From Lysobacter_K koreensis (GTDB lineage: Bacteria; Pseudomonadota; Gammaproteobacteria; Xanthomonadales; Xanthomonadaceae): 64,000 bases of DNA. How positions within the stretch are numbered: position 1 is the first letter of the stretch; each line of letters opens with the position of its first letter. The position numbers and the translations under genes were made by a program. Below are positions 15,963 to 24,730 of the stretch, one piece after another. The notes under the pieces are model-generated. The model saw only the letters and a program-made list of their open reading frames with translations. It did no database searches and was not told the origin of the DNA. The DNA lies in assembly GCF_042677045.1 (NCBI RefSeq), contig NZ_JBHTIH010000004.1, positions 1 through 64,000 of the forward strand, written 5' to 3'.

Positions 15963-16982
15963 TCACCAGACGACCTCGGCCATCGAGCAGTTCAGGCCCG
16001 AACCGATGCCGAGCAACGCGACCCGGTCACCGCGCTTGAGGCGGCCCATTTCGCGCAGCTTGCTCAGCACGATCGGCACCGAGGCCGGGCCGATGTTGCC
16101 GTGCTCGCCGAAGATCGTGAGCACCTTCTTCTTGTCGATGCCGAACGCCTTGATGAAGGCGTTGGTGTGGACCTGCGAGACCTGGTGGATCACGAATTCG
16201 TCGAGTTCGTCGGCGACCCAACCCAGCGCGCTCTTGGCCGCGATCCAGGTGCTCTGCGCGAGCTTGAGGCCCTCGATCAGCAGCATCTTGGTGTCGGTGA
16301 CCATGCGGTCGAGGTTGCCGCGGCACAGGCCATTCCACTGCGTGGCGGCGCGGGTGACGCCGCCGCGGTAGCGCGGCGCGCCCGGCGCCAGCTCGGTGCG
16401 GGCCATGACCATCGCCGCGGCGCCGCAGCCCAGGGTCAGGGTGGCGAGCTCGTTGCGGAACGCCTCCTCGGTGACATCGGGCGCGGTCAGGCGCTCGAGG
16501 GTCTTCTCGTAGGCCAGGCCGGCGGTCTCGCCGTCGACGATCAGCGCGTACTCGATCTCGCCGCGCTCGATCATGCGACTGGCGATGTCCATGCCGTTGA
16601 TGAAGGCCAGGCAGGCGTTGGTGACGTCGAAGTTCTGGCACAGCTCGGACAGGCCCAGGTTGCCGCTGACGATGCTGGCGGTGGACGGTTCCAGGTAGTC
16701 GCGGCTGACCGAGGTGTTGACCAGCAGGCCGACGCGGTCGGGCGCGATGCCGGCATCGGCCAGCGCCTTGATCGCGGCCAGGGTGGCGACGTCGGAGGAC
16801 AGCACGCTGTCGTCGTCCCACAGGCGGCGGGCGTGGATGCCGGCGATGTCCTTGAGCACGTCGACCTTGATGCCGAGGCGGTCGAGCGTCGGCTGCAGCC
16901 GCTCGTTGATCTCGTCGGTGCTCAGACGACGCGGCGCGTCGATGTGGGCGAGGCCGGCGATGGCGACGTGTTGGAACAGCAT
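15963..16982 (-). CDS. oleA: Fatty acyl-CoA head-to-head condensing enzyme OleA
   Basis: A 339-residue thiolase-superfamily enzyme that joins two fatty acyl-CoAs to a beta-keto acid, the first step of long-chain olefin (C25-C31) hydrocarbon synthesis. The sequence is very like the crystallised Xanthomonas campestris OleA. The nucleophile C124 (NAC), the base E98 in SRDYLEPS, H266 in VIHQV and N296 in EHGNIGP are all present. They match the published C143/E117/H285/N315 with a constant offset of 19. The ATG at 16982 gives the native N-terminus MLFQHVAIAG. No oleB, oleC or oleD is adjacent, unlike the usual cluster: downstream is a terminator, upstream a lipoprotein gene. Confidence 0.92.
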   Translation of the reverse strand: MLFQHVAIAGLAHIDAPRRLSTDEINERLQPTLDRLGIKVDVLKDIAGIHARRLWDDDSVLSSDVATLAAIKALADAGIAPDRVGLLVNTSVSRDYLEPSTASIVSGNLGLSELCQNFDVTNACLAFINGMDIASRMIERGEIEYALIVDGETAGLAYEKTLERLTAPDVTEEAFRNELATLTLGCGAAAMVMARTELAPGAPRYRGGVTRAATQWNGLCRGNLDRMVTDTKMLLIEGLKLAQSTWIAAKSALGWVADELDEFVIHQVSQVHTNAFIKAFGIDKKKVLTIFGEHGNIGPASVPIVLSKLREMGRLKRGDRVALLGIGSGLNCSMAEVVW

Positions 16983-17182
16983 GGGCGGCGAACCGGTGGC
17001 GTGAGAACACAAAAGCTTAACGTTTTAGCGGGTCGCCCGCATCCGCCGGGACTGCCTCGCGACTGAGCGGTTCAGGCGATCGGGGGCGCCTGCATGGGCC
17101 TAGAAGGTCCGGAAATCCTGAACCGGTTACCCGCCCGGCCCGCTTGGGTGAGGGTGCAGCCCGCCACCGATCGGGTCGGGCG

Positions 17183-17566
17183 CTAGTGGCGCACCGGGTA
17201 GGTTTGGGCGGCGCTGTCCGGGTTTCGCACCGGCGCGGCCAGCGCCACGCGCGCGCCGCAGCGCCACGCGCCGAAGCGCTGCTCGCCGTCGGCCGGTGCG
17301 GCCAACGGCTGGATGGTGTCGGCCTCCAGCCCCGGCGCCTCGTTGCGGGCGAGAGTTTCCAGTTCCTCGCGCACGCGCAGGTCGTTGCGCTCGTAGAAGG
17401 CGATGGAGTCCTTGACCGATACCGCGATCTCGCCGCGCTTTTCGCAGCCGCTCGGCGCGGCGCCGGGGCCGAGCACCCGCACCGCGCTGGCGCCGGGCGC
17501 CATGTGCACCCAGGTGCAACCGCTGGCGAGGACGGCGAGCGAGAAACCGAGGAGAAGTTTGCGCAT
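17183..17566 (-). CDS. Small outer-membrane-type lipoprotein, DUF4156-like
   Basis: A 127-residue protein with a lipoprotein signal peptide, MRKLLLGFSLAVLASGC, and the lipobox cysteine at residue 17. The mature part contains GAAPSGCEKRGEIAVSV and ETLARNEAPGLEADTIQP, then a paired-cysteine region around AWRCGARVALA. This layout resembles the DUF4156 family of small enterobacterial and proteobacterial lipoproteins, whose function is unknown. The ATG at 17566 starts the signal peptide directly. A copy of the dispersed G/C-tract repeat lies upstream at 17644-17858. The gap to oleA is about 200 bases, with no obvious operon link. Confidence 0.65.
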   Translation of the reverse strand: MRKLLLGFSLAVLASGCTWVHMAPGASAVRVLGPGAAPSGCEKRGEIAVSVKDSIAFYERNDLRVREELETLARNEAPGLEADTIQPLAAPADGEQRFGAWRCGARVALAAPVRNPDSAAQTYPVRH

Positions 17567-17643
17567 GGGGATCCCGACGAAGCGACGCAGAAAAGAAAGA
17601 ACGCACCCGATTGTGGCTGCGTGCGCATGAATGAAGCAAAGGG

Positions 17644-17858
17644 CAAGAGCACCCCTCCCCAACCCTCCCCTGCTTCGCAAGGGAGGGAGCCAGAAGCCAG
17701 AAGCCGGCGATCGCTGCGCCCGCTAGCGCGCAGCGCAACGCCTCTCGCCCCTCCCCTTGCGCGTAGCGCAGGGGGAGGTTGGGAGGGGGTGCTTTGGATT
17801 CGCCACGCGGCGCGAAAAGCACCTCTCCCCGGCTTCGCAGGCGAGGGCGCGGCTGGCC
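17644..17858. repeat. Dispersed G/C-tract palindromic element, copy 2
   Basis: The unit begins AAGAGCACCCCTCCCCAACC, has the CCCTCCCCTGCTTCGCAAGGGAGGG hairpin described in segments, and closes with GGGGGAGGTTGGGAGGGGGT near 17770-17790. A partial third arm follows (ACCTCTCCCCGGCTTCGCAG). It lies between the lipoprotein gene and the 3' end of the M16 protease gene. Confidence 0.85.
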
Positions 17859-17889
17859 GTTCCCTGCGCTGCACGAAGGGAAGCGGCGC

Positions 17890-20784
17890 CTACTTCGCCG
17901 CGGTCTTGCCCACCACCGGCTTGCCGTCGGCGTCGAGCACCTGCACCACGCCCAGGTTCAGCGCGCGCACCGGCGCCTCGATCTTGGACAGGTCGCCGAC
18001 CACCACCCAGGTGACCGCGTTCGGGTCGATGACCTTGGCTGCGGCCTGCGCCTGGGCCGCGGTCATCGCCTCGTTGCGGGCCTTGTACTGCAGGATGTAG
18101 TCGTCCGGGCGGCCGTAGCGCAGGTTGCCGGCGACCTGGGCGAGCACGGCCGAGGCGGTCTCGTAGCCACCGGGCAGGCTCAACGTGTTACTCGCCTTGA
18201 TCTTGGCGACTTCGGCCTCGGTCACCGCGGTCTGGCCGGCGGCGAACGCGGTGATCTCGCGCTTAAGCTCGGCGATCGACTCGACCGTCTTGTCGCTCTG
18301 CACCGCCGCCGACGCGATCCACGGGCGCTGGCCCTTGGCGTTGGTGGCGCCGCTGTAGGAGCCGTAGGCCCAGTGCTTGTCCTCGCGCAGGTTCATGTTG
18401 AGGCGCGAGCTGAACTCGCCGCCGAGCACGCCGTTGGCGAAGTCGAAATCGATCGTGCCGGCGTCGCCGGTCGGCGGCACCACTTGTCCGACGTAGAGGT
18501 TGGACTGGATCGCGCCGGGCTGGTCGACCAGGAACACGCGCGGTGCCTGCGGGCGCGCGACGGTGGCCACGGCCGGCAGTTGCGGCGCGTCGGCCGGGGC
18601 CTTCCAGTCGCCGAAACGCTGTTCGAGCTGCGGCAGGATCTGCGCCAGGGTGGTGTCTCCGACCACCACGATCCGCGCCTGTTCCGGCTGCAGCCAGTTG
18701 CGGTGGAACGCGACCAGGTCGTCGCGGGTCAGCGAGGCGATCGAGGCCTCGGTGCCCGAACCGGTGAACGGGATCGCGTAGGCGTGGCCCTCGCCGTACA
18801 GCAGCGGCGGCAGCACGCGCAGCGCGGCGGTCTGCGGCCGCGCCTTTTCCTGCTTGATGCCGGCCAGCCACTGCGCGCGCACGCGCTCGAACTCGGCCGC
18901 GTCGAAGGTCGGGCGGCGGGCCACGTCGGCCATCAGGTCCAGCGACGGGCCAAGCTTGTCGGTCAACGCGGACAGGCTGATCGACGCGCTGTCGAGGCCG
19001 GCGCTGGCGGACAACTCGGCACCCAATGCCTCCTTGCGCGCGGCCAGTTGCAGCGCGCCGTAGTCGCCGGCGCCCTCGTCGAGCATCGCCATGGTGAAGC
19101 TGGCGGTGCCGAGCTTCTTGCCGATGTCAGCGCTGTAGCCGCCCGGGAACTCCATCACCAGCTGCACCACCGGCACCTCGTGACGCTCGACCAGCGCGAC
19201 CTGCATGCCGTTGGACAGCGTGGCGCGTTGCGGCGCCGGGAACTTCAGGTCGGGGAAGCTGGCGGTCTTCGGCACGCCGGCGCTGCGGTCGACGTCGGAC
19301 TTCACCGTCTTGAACTTCGGGTCGACCGGCGGGATCGCCGCCGGCGCGGTGGCCGGCGCGGCCGCGACCGATTCGGGCAGCGACGAGGCCGGCTTGTCGC
19401 CGGGCTGCACGGTCAGCGTGTGCGAACCGGTGCCGAGCCACTTCCTGCCGGCCGCTTGCACGCTGGCCGGGGTCGCGTTCATCAGCGTGGCGAGTTCCTC
19501 GCGGTAGCAATCCGGCGTGCCGCTGTAGACCGCGCATTCGGCCAGCACGTCGGACTTGCCGCCGAAACCGCCGATGCGCTCGATGCCGCGCACGAAGTCG
19601 GCACGGATCGCGGTCTTGGCCTGCTCGAGTTCGGCCGCGGTCGGGCCTTCGCGCAGCAGACGCTGCAATTCCTCATCGAGGATCTGCTCGACCTTCGCCG
19701 CATCGACGCCCTGCTTGACGTCGGCAGTGATGAAGAAGGTGCCGCTGATCTCGCTGTTCCAGGCGTGCGTGCCGACACTGTCGGCCAGCTTGTCGCCGTG
19801 CACCAAGCGGGTGTCCAGGCGCGACGAGGCGCTGCCGCCGAGCACCTGGCTCAGCAGGGTCAGCAAGGTGCTGTCCTGGCTGCCGTTCTCGGCCACCGGC
19901 CAGGCGCGGTAGATGCGCACCTGCGGCACGCGGTCGGGCACGATCTCGCGCGTGTCCTGGCTGCGCTTGGGAATCTGGGTCGGCATGTCCTTGAGCGTGG
20001 CGCTGGCCGGGATGTCGCCGAAGTAACGCAGGGCCTTTTCCTTCGCGGTCTTGGCGTCGATGTCGCCGGCCAGCACCAGGACGGCGTTGTTCGGGCCGTA
20101 CCAGCTCTTGAACCAGGTCTTGACGTCGTCGAGCGCGGCGGCGTCGAGGTCGGCCATCGAGCCGATCGTCTGCCAGTGGTACGGATGCCCGACCGGGTAC
20201 AGCGCCTCGAAGATCCGCGCGGTGATGCGGCGGCCGTAGGGCTGGTTCTCGCCCTGGCGCTTCTCGTTCTGGACCACGCCGCGCTGCTCGTCGAGGGTCT
20301 TCTGGTCGATCGCGCCGAGCAGGTGGCCCATGCGGTCGGACTCCATCCACAGCGCCATGTCGAGCGCGGTGGTCGGCACGTTCTGGAAGTAGTTGGTGCG
20401 GTCCTGGTTGGTGGTGCCGTTCTGGTCGGTGACGCCGACCAGCTCGAACGGCGCGAAGAACTCGTCGCGGTGGTTCTCCGAGCCGTTGAACATCAGGTGC
20501 TCGAACAGGTGCGCGAAGCCGGTGCGGCCAGGCTGCTCGTTCTTGCTGCCGACGTGGTACCACAGGTTGACCGCGACGATCGGCGCCTTGCGGTCGGTGT
20601 GCACGATCACGCGCAGGCCGTTGGGCAGGGTGAACTCCTCGAACGGGATCTCGATGCTGCTGGCGGCGGCCTTGCCGGTGCCGGGCGCGGCGACCGCGAC
20701 GGTCGGCGCGAACGCGAAACCGCCGATCGCAGTCGCGAGGGCCAAGGCAAGCGCGGCGGCGCGCGGGGTGGAAGCTGCGGACAT
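17890..20784 (-). CDS. Secreted two-domain M16 zinc metalloprotease (insulinase/pitrilysin type)
   Basis: A 964-residue periplasmic protease. A signal peptide covers about residues 1-33. The N-terminal M16 domain carries the inverted zinc motif HLFEH (H92, E95, H96), with the downstream third-ligand region near 160-180. A second M16 half begins about residue 510 (FPDLKFPAPQRATLSNGMQV) and lacks HxxEH, as expected for the inactive half. The length fits the PqqL/YmxG-type two-repeat group. AGGAG lies 7 bases before the ATG at 20784. It probably degrades short peptides in the envelope. It is divergent from the short-chain dehydrogenase gene. Confidence 0.92.
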   Translation of the reverse strand: MSAASTPRAAALALALATAIGGFAFAPTVAVAAPGTGKAAASSIEIPFEEFTLPNGLRVIVHTDRKAPIVAVNLWYHVGSKNEQPGRTGFAHLFEHLMFNGSENHRDEFFAPFELVGVTDQNGTTNQDRTNYFQNVPTTALDMALWMESDRMGHLLGAIDQKTLDEQRGVVQNEKRQGENQPYGRRITARIFEALYPVGHPYHWQTIGSMADLDAAALDDVKTWFKSWYGPNNAVLVLAGDIDAKTAKEKALRYFGDIPASATLKDMPTQIPKRSQDTREIVPDRVPQVRIYRAWPVAENGSQDSTLLTLLSQVLGGSASSRLDTRLVHGDKLADSVGTHAWNSEISGTFFITADVKQGVDAAKVEQILDEELQRLLREGPTAAELEQAKTAIRADFVRGIERIGGFGGKSDVLAECAVYSGTPDCYREELATLMNATPASVQAAGRKWLGTGSHTLTVQPGDKPASSLPESVAAAPATAPAAIPPVDPKFKTVKSDVDRSAGVPKTASFPDLKFPAPQRATLSNGMQVALVERHEVPVVQLVMEFPGGYSADIGKKLGTASFTMAMLDEGAGDYGALQLAARKEALGAELSASAGLDSASISLSALTDKLGPSLDLMADVARRPTFDAAEFERVRAQWLAGIKQEKARPQTAALRVLPPLLYGEGHAYAIPFTGSGTEASIASLTRDDLVAFHRNWLQPEQARIVVVGDTTLAQILPQLEQRFGDWKAPADAPQLPAVATVARPQAPRVFLVDQPGAIQSNLYVGQVVPPTGDAGTIDFDFANGVLGGEFSSRLNMNLREDKHWAYGSYSGATNAKGQRPWIASAAVQSDKTVESIAELKREITAFAAGQTAVTEAEVAKIKASNTLSLPGGYETASAVLAQVAGNLRYGRPDDYILQYKARNEAMTAAQAQAAAKVIDPNAVTWVVVGDLSKIEAPVRALNLGVVQVLDADGKPVVGKTAAK

Positions 20785-20962
20785 GGAAGGACTCCTGGCT
20801 GGCGCGATGCGCGCGCGCGTGATGGCGGCCCGGACTGGGTGCGGGCGACCAGCCATCGTAGCGACGCCCAGCGGCCCGGACACTAGGCCACAAGTCCCCC
20901 ATGACGGGCGCGGCCGCAGGCGCTGCTTACACTGGGCGCCCGCCCCGCCGCCGAGGTGCCGC

Positions 20963-21661
20963 ATGCCCGCCCATCGCAGCCTGGTCACCGGCGCCAACCG
21001 CGGCCTCGGCCTCGAGTTCTGCCGCCAGTTGCTCGCCCGTGGCGAGCGCGTGGTCGCCGCCTGCCGCCAACCCGGGCGCGCGCACGCGCTCAACCAGCTC
21101 GCCGGCGACCACCCCGGCCGCCTGCACCTGCTGCCGCTGGATGTCGCCGACGCGAAGTCACGCGCCGCGTTGGTGGCCGAACTGCCGCTGGTCTGCGACG
21201 GCCTCGACCTGCTGGTCAACAACGCCGGGGTGCTCCACTCGGGCGAGCGCTTCGGCGCGGTGCCGGCGGCCAACCTCGACGACAGCCTGCACACCAACGC
21301 CACCGGCCCGTTCCTGCTGAGCCAGGCGCTCGCGCCGCTGCTCGCCGACGGTGCGAAGGTCGCGAACCTGTCCTCGCGCTGGGGCTCGATCGCCGAACTC
21401 GAGGCGTTCCGCACGCCCAGCTACGCGATCTCCAAGGCCGCGCAGAACATGGCCAGCGCGCTGCTCGCGCACGGCCTGCGCGAGCGCGGGATCGTGGTGC
21501 TCGCGCTCAACCCCGGCTGGGTGCAGACCGAGATGGGCGGCGCCGGCGCGCCGCTGAGCGCGACCCAGGCGGTGGCGTCGCTGCTGCAGGTGATCGACGC
21601 GGCGACGCTCGCCGACAGCGGCCGCTTCCTCGACCACGACGGACAATCGCTGCCGTGGTGA
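20963..21661 (+). CDS. Short-chain dehydrogenase/reductase
   Basis: A 232-residue NAD(P)-binding Rossmann enzyme. The cofactor motif is TGANRGLG near residues 9-16, with LLVNNAGVLHSG as the central NNAG motif. The catalytic pair is in SYAISKAAQNM (Y-x3-K) with the serine in ANLSSRWGSI. The C-terminal NPGWVQTEMGG is characteristic of the classical SDR subgroup that includes sniffer/carbonyl reductase-like proteins. The substrate cannot be told. The ATG at 20963 places the glycine motif at the usual distance. It shares about 178 bases of promoter region with the M16 protease gene. Confidence 0.88.
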   Translation: MPAHRSLVTGANRGLGLEFCRQLLARGERVVAACRQPGRAHALNQLAGDHPGRLHLLPLDVADAKSRAALVAELPLVCDGLDLLVNNAGVLHSGERFGAVPAANLDDSLHTNATGPFLLSQALAPLLADGAKVANLSSRWGSIAELEAFRTPSYAISKAAQNMASALLAHGLRERGIVVLALNPGWVQTEMGGAGAPLSATQAVASLLQVIDAATLADSGRFLDHDGQSLPW

Positions 21662-21677
21662 TGGAGACGATGGTGCT

Positions 21678-21885
21678 CTCCAGACCCCTCCCATTGCGCA
21701 CTTCGCAGGGGGATGAGGAGACCCGCTTGCAAGCCATCGGCTTGCCGGCCGCCGAATGACCCCATGCTGTACCTGCGGGCCGCACGGTAGGGAGGGGGTG
21801 CTCCTTACTTCGCGTGCCTGGGAATAACGCAGGCTCCGGCTGAAACCCCTCCCCAACCCTCCCCTGCTTCGCAAGGGAGGGAGCC
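21678..21885. repeat. Dispersed G/C-tract palindromic element, decayed copy 3
   Basis: A degraded left part (CAGACCCCTCCC...CTTCGCAGGGGG) is followed by GTAGGGAGGGGGTGCTCC near 21787 and a well-preserved arm, CCCCTCCCCAACCCTCCCCT, from 21846. The right end lies 27 bases before the trmL start codon, so it forms the trmL leader. Confidence 0.75.
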
Positions 21886-21911
21886 AAGTGCGACGCGAGG
21901 ATAATGTCCCA

Positions 21912-22376
21912 ATGTTCGACGTCATCCTCTACCAGCCCGAGATCCCGCCCAACACCGGCAACGTGATCCGCCTGTGCGCGAACGCCGGCGCGCGCCTGCA
22001 CCTGGTGCGTCCGCTGGGCTTCAGCCTCGAGGACAAGCAGCTGCGCCGCGCCGGGCTGGACTACCATGAGTACGCGAGCGTGCAGGTCCACGACAGCTTC
22101 GAACTGGCGCTGGCGACGATCGCGCCACCGCGGCTGTTCGCGCTCAGCACCCGCGGCACGGTGCGCCACGACCGCCCGGCCTACGCCGCCGGCGACGCGT
22201 TCTTGTTTGGCCCGGAGACCCGCGGCCTGCCCGAGGCGGTGCTCAACGCGGTCCCCGCCGCCCAGCGCCTGCGCCTGCCGATGCGCCCCGACAACCGCAG
22301 CCTCAACCTATCCAACGCGGTCGCGGTGGTGGTGTTCGAGGCGTGGCGCCAGTGCAGTTTCGCCGGCGGTGCCTGA
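21912..22376 (+). CDS. trmL: tRNA (cytidine/uridine-34 2'-O)-methyltransferase
   Basis: A 154-residue SPOUT-class methyltransferase that modifies the wobble base of tRNA-Leu. It has the compact TrmL length with no RNA-binding extension. Motif 1 is YQPEIPPNTGNVIRLCANAG at residues 7-26. The AdoMet-binding knot has LFALSTRGT, FLFGPETRGLP (motif 2) and LPMRPDNRSLNLSNAVAVVV (motif 3). The ATG at 21912 lies just after a copy of the G/C-tract repeat. It appears monocistronic. Confidence 0.95.
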   Translation: MFDVILYQPEIPPNTGNVIRLCANAGARLHLVRPLGFSLEDKQLRRAGLDYHEYASVQVHDSFELALATIAPPRLFALSTRGTVRHDRPAYAAGDAFLFGPETRGLPEAVLNAVPAAQRLRLPMRPDNRSLNLSNAVAVVVFEAWRQCSFAGGA

Positions 22377-22568
22377 CTGGCCGGTGCCGCCATCACGGCG
22401 TCGTGAATTCCGCCGCGACCGTTCAGCTGCGGGTTAGTTCCTGTACTTTTGAGTTCACTATTCAGCCGGGATTTGGGTCGGCTGCGGATACTGCGCTAAC
22501 CGGAACTTAACGCGCCCCACCCCGAGGCGCCGTACCGGGCCACCAAAACCAAAAGAGGCTGAGACCTT

Positions 22569-23153
22569 ATGAAGCGTTCCTTGCTTGCCCTGACCCTGAT
22601 GGCCGCCCTGCCGTTCGCCGCTTCTGCCGCCGAAGGCATCTCCTACACCTACGTCGACGGCGGTTACGCCGCGACCAGCACCGACGGCGCCGATGCCGAC
22701 GGTTTCGCGATCAACGGCTCCGGTGCGATCGCCCCGAACTTCCACCTGTTCGGCGGCTACAGCAACCAGGAGATCGAAGACACCGACATCGATTTCGACC
22801 AGTGGCGCGTCGGCCTGGGCTACAACCACGAGATCTCGCCGCGCGCGGACCTGGTGACCCGCGTCGCCTACGAGAAGATCGATGCCGGCCAGGACATCTT
22901 CGGTAACGACATCGAAGCCGACGGCTACAGCGTCGAAGCCGGCGTGCGCGGCGCGCTGACCCCGAACTTCGAGGGCTACGCCCTGGCCGGCTTCGAAGAC
23001 GGCGACGACTTCAACGGCAACGATCGCGAAGGCGACTTCTACGGCCGCGTTGGCGCCCAGGTGAAGTTCAACCAGACCTGGGGCCTGACCGGTGACGTCA
23101 AGTTCGCCGACGGCGACACCCAGTACTTCATCGGCCCGCGCGTCACGTTCTAA
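22569..23153 (+). CDS. Ax21-family outer-membrane beta-barrel protein, paralogue 1
   Basis: A 194-residue protein with a Sec signal peptide (MKRSLLALTLMAALPFAASA). The mature barrel of alternating strands begins SYTYVDGGYAATS and ends with the aromatic C-terminus IGPRVTF, typical of BAM-assembled barrels. The repeated GYNHEISPRADLVTRVAYEK and FEGYALAGFEDG elements match the Ax21 family of Xanthomonadaceae. The proposal that Ax21 is the peptide sensed by rice XA21 was retracted, so the family is better viewed as small outer-membrane/vesicle proteins of uncertain role. It is the first of three tandem paralogues and is followed by its own terminator. Confidence 0.88.
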   Translation: MKRSLLALTLMAALPFAASAAEGISYTYVDGGYAATSTDGADADGFAINGSGAIAPNFHLFGGYSNQEIEDTDIDFDQWRVGLGYNHEISPRADLVTRVAYEKIDAGQDIFGNDIEADGYSVEAGVRGALTPNFEGYALAGFEDGDDFNGNDREGDFYGRVGAQVKFNQTWGLTGDVKFADGDTQYFIGPRVTF

Positions 23154-23203
23154 GCAATAGCAGTACCAATCGCGATCTCTCTCTCCCCCGAACTTCGCGA
23201 TGT

Positions 23204-23231
23204 AAAGCCCGGCTCCGGCCGGGCTTTTTTT
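23204..23231 (+). terminator. Intrinsic terminator after ax21-like gene 1
   Basis: AAAGCCCGG-CTCCGG-CCGGGCTTTTTTT: a G/C stem followed by a run of seven T. It ends the first ax21-like transcript. Confidence 0.93.
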
Positions 23232-23358
23232 GCCTGCAACGCGTCTTCCTGAACGAATGCCGCAGATTGCTTCACGCCTTCTTTACATTTTTGTGAAAGT
23301 TTCGTTAGTGTGCGCCGGCCGCTTTCCGGCTTTGCACCATCCAACTCTTGGGGATTCC

Positions 23359-23949
23359 ATGAAGAAGCATCTGACGCTCGCCCTGCTGCTGGCCGCCGCA
23401 CCGTTCGCCGCCTCCGCCGGCGAGCTCAACTACACCTACATCGAGGGCGGCTACGCCAACGTCGAGATCGACACCGGCGCTGCGCTGGCCGGCGAGATCG
23501 ACTTCGACGGCTTCCAGATCCGTGGCTCGGCCGCGATCAGCGAGTCGCTCTACCTGCTCGGCGGCTACGGCAACGTCAGCAACGACGACTACAGCATGGA
23601 CGTCGATTTCAGCGAGCTGCAGTTCGGCCTGGGCTACCGGCACGGCCTGAGCGACCGCGCCGACCTGGTCACCGAAGTCAGCTACCTGCGCCAGGAGGTT
23701 GAGTTCGACGGCTTCGGTTCCGACGATGCCGCCGGCGGCCGCGTCAGCGTGGGCGTCCGCGGCCTGCTGGCCGACAACTTCGAAGGCTACGTCAAGGGCA
23801 GCTATACCGACGGCGGCGACTTCGACGGCGACTTCTCCGGCACCGTGGGCGCGCAGTTCAAGTTCAACCCGACTTGGGGCGTGGTGGGCGAGATTGAAGC
23901 CGGCGACGACGTCAGCAAGTACCTGGTCGGCGTGCGCGCGAGCTTCTGA
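23359..23949 (+). CDS. Ax21-family outer-membrane beta-barrel protein, paralogue 2
   Basis: A 196-residue paralogue of the preceding gene. It has the signal peptide MKKHLTLALLLAAAPFAASA, a mature start GELNYTYIEGGYANV and a final segment VGVRASF with terminal phenylalanine. Conserved features shared with paralogues 1 and 3 are the GLGYRHGLSDRADLVTEVSY strand pair, FEGYVKGSY and FKFNPTWGVVGE. The 5' region has TTTACA followed by a T-rich spacer at 23280-23310, a plausible promoter. It has its own terminator, so the three genes need not be co-transcribed. The ATG at 23359 starts the signal peptide. Confidence 0.87.
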   Translation: MKKHLTLALLLAAAPFAASAGELNYTYIEGGYANVEIDTGAALAGEIDFDGFQIRGSAAISESLYLLGGYGNVSNDDYSMDVDFSELQFGLGYRHGLSDRADLVTEVSYLRQEVEFDGFGSDDAAGGRVSVGVRGLLADNFEGYVKGSYTDGGDFDGDFSGTVGAQFKFNPTWGVVGEIEAGDDVSKYLVGVRASF

Positions 23950-23969
23950 TCCAGCGCTTCCGCGACACC

Positions 23970-23998
23970 CAAGCCCGGCTTCGGCCGGGCTTTTTTTG
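23970..23998 (+). terminator. Intrinsic terminator after ax21-like gene 2
   Basis: AAGCCCGGCTTCGGCCGGGC followed by seven or more T. The same stem type is used after all three paralogues. Confidence 0.93.
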
Positions 23999-24096
23999 TG
24001 ACCTTTTTCTCATTGTGACGGCAGGACGATTGGGCTAAGGTCGCGCGCCGCGTCGACTTCGATGCGGGTAGTCCAACCACAGGATCAGGGGATTTC

Positions 24097-24711
24097 ATGA
24101 AGAAGCAGTTCGTGTTGGCCGCCATGCTGGCCGCCGCACCGTTCGCCGCGACCGCCGGCGAACTCAGCTACACCTACGTCGAGGGCGGCTATGCCAAGAC
24201 CCATATCAACGACGATGACTTCAACAACCCGGAAGGCGACGGCGGCTTCGTGCGTGGCTCGGGCGCGATCAGCCCCAGCTTCAACGTGTTCGGCGGCGTC
24301 AGCCGCGTGACCGAGGAAGTCGACGCCAGCGTGTTCGGCACCCCGGTCGACGTCGAGATCACCCAGTCGGAGCTCGGCCTGGGCTACCACACGGCCATGG
24401 CCGAGAACGTCGATTTCCTCGCCGAACTGGCCTGGCTGCGCCAGGACGTCGATGTCGACGTGCGCGGCTTCGGCTCGGATGGCGAGAGCTTCAACGGCGG
24501 CCGCGCGAGCATCGGCCTGCGCGGCCGGATGGCGGCGCCGCTGGAAGGTTGGGTCAAGGCCGGCTACCTCGACGGCGGCGATTTCGAAGGTGGCTTTGTC
24601 GGCACCCTCGGCGGCCAGTTCCAGTTCAGCCCGACCTGGGGCCTGGTTGGCGAAGTCGAGTTCATCGAAGACACCACCCAGTACCGGTTCGGCGTGCGCG
24701 CCAGCTTCTGA
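24097..24711 (+). CDS. Ax21-family outer-membrane beta-barrel protein, paralogue 3
   Basis: A 204-residue paralogue with signal peptide MKKQFVLAAMLAAAPFAATA and mature start GELSYTYVEGGYAKT. It shares GLGYHTAMAENVDFLAEL, GWVKAGYLDGGDFEG and FQFSPTWGLVGEVE with its neighbours and ends FGVRASF. The signal peptide and the ends are closest to paralogue 2, which suggests a more recent duplication between these two. The loop segments (for example residues 31-45, rich in Asp/Asn) differ, as expected for surface-exposed loops under diversification. It is followed by a strong terminator and a GTAG repeat pair. Confidence 0.87.
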   Translation: MKKQFVLAAMLAAAPFAATAGELSYTYVEGGYAKTHINDDDFNNPEGDGGFVRGSGAISPSFNVFGGVSRVTEEVDASVFGTPVDVEITQSELGLGYHTAMAENVDFLAELAWLRQDVDVDVRGFGSDGESFNGGRASIGLRGRMAAPLEGWVKAGYLDGGDFEGGFVGTLGGQFQFSPTWGLVGEVEFIEDTTQYRFGVRASF

Positions 24712-24730
24712 TCGAGCGCGTCAGTGACAA

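Noticed and set aside
17779..20886. A 1,035-codon open frame opposite the M16 protease gene.
   Set aside because: Antisense shadow. The protease has a signal peptide, zinc motif and ribosome-binding site on the other strand.
22569..23153. Calling the Ax21-like proteins activators of the rice XA21 receptor.
   Set aside because: That claim was retracted and the activating peptide is now assigned to RaxX. Only the protein family can be named.
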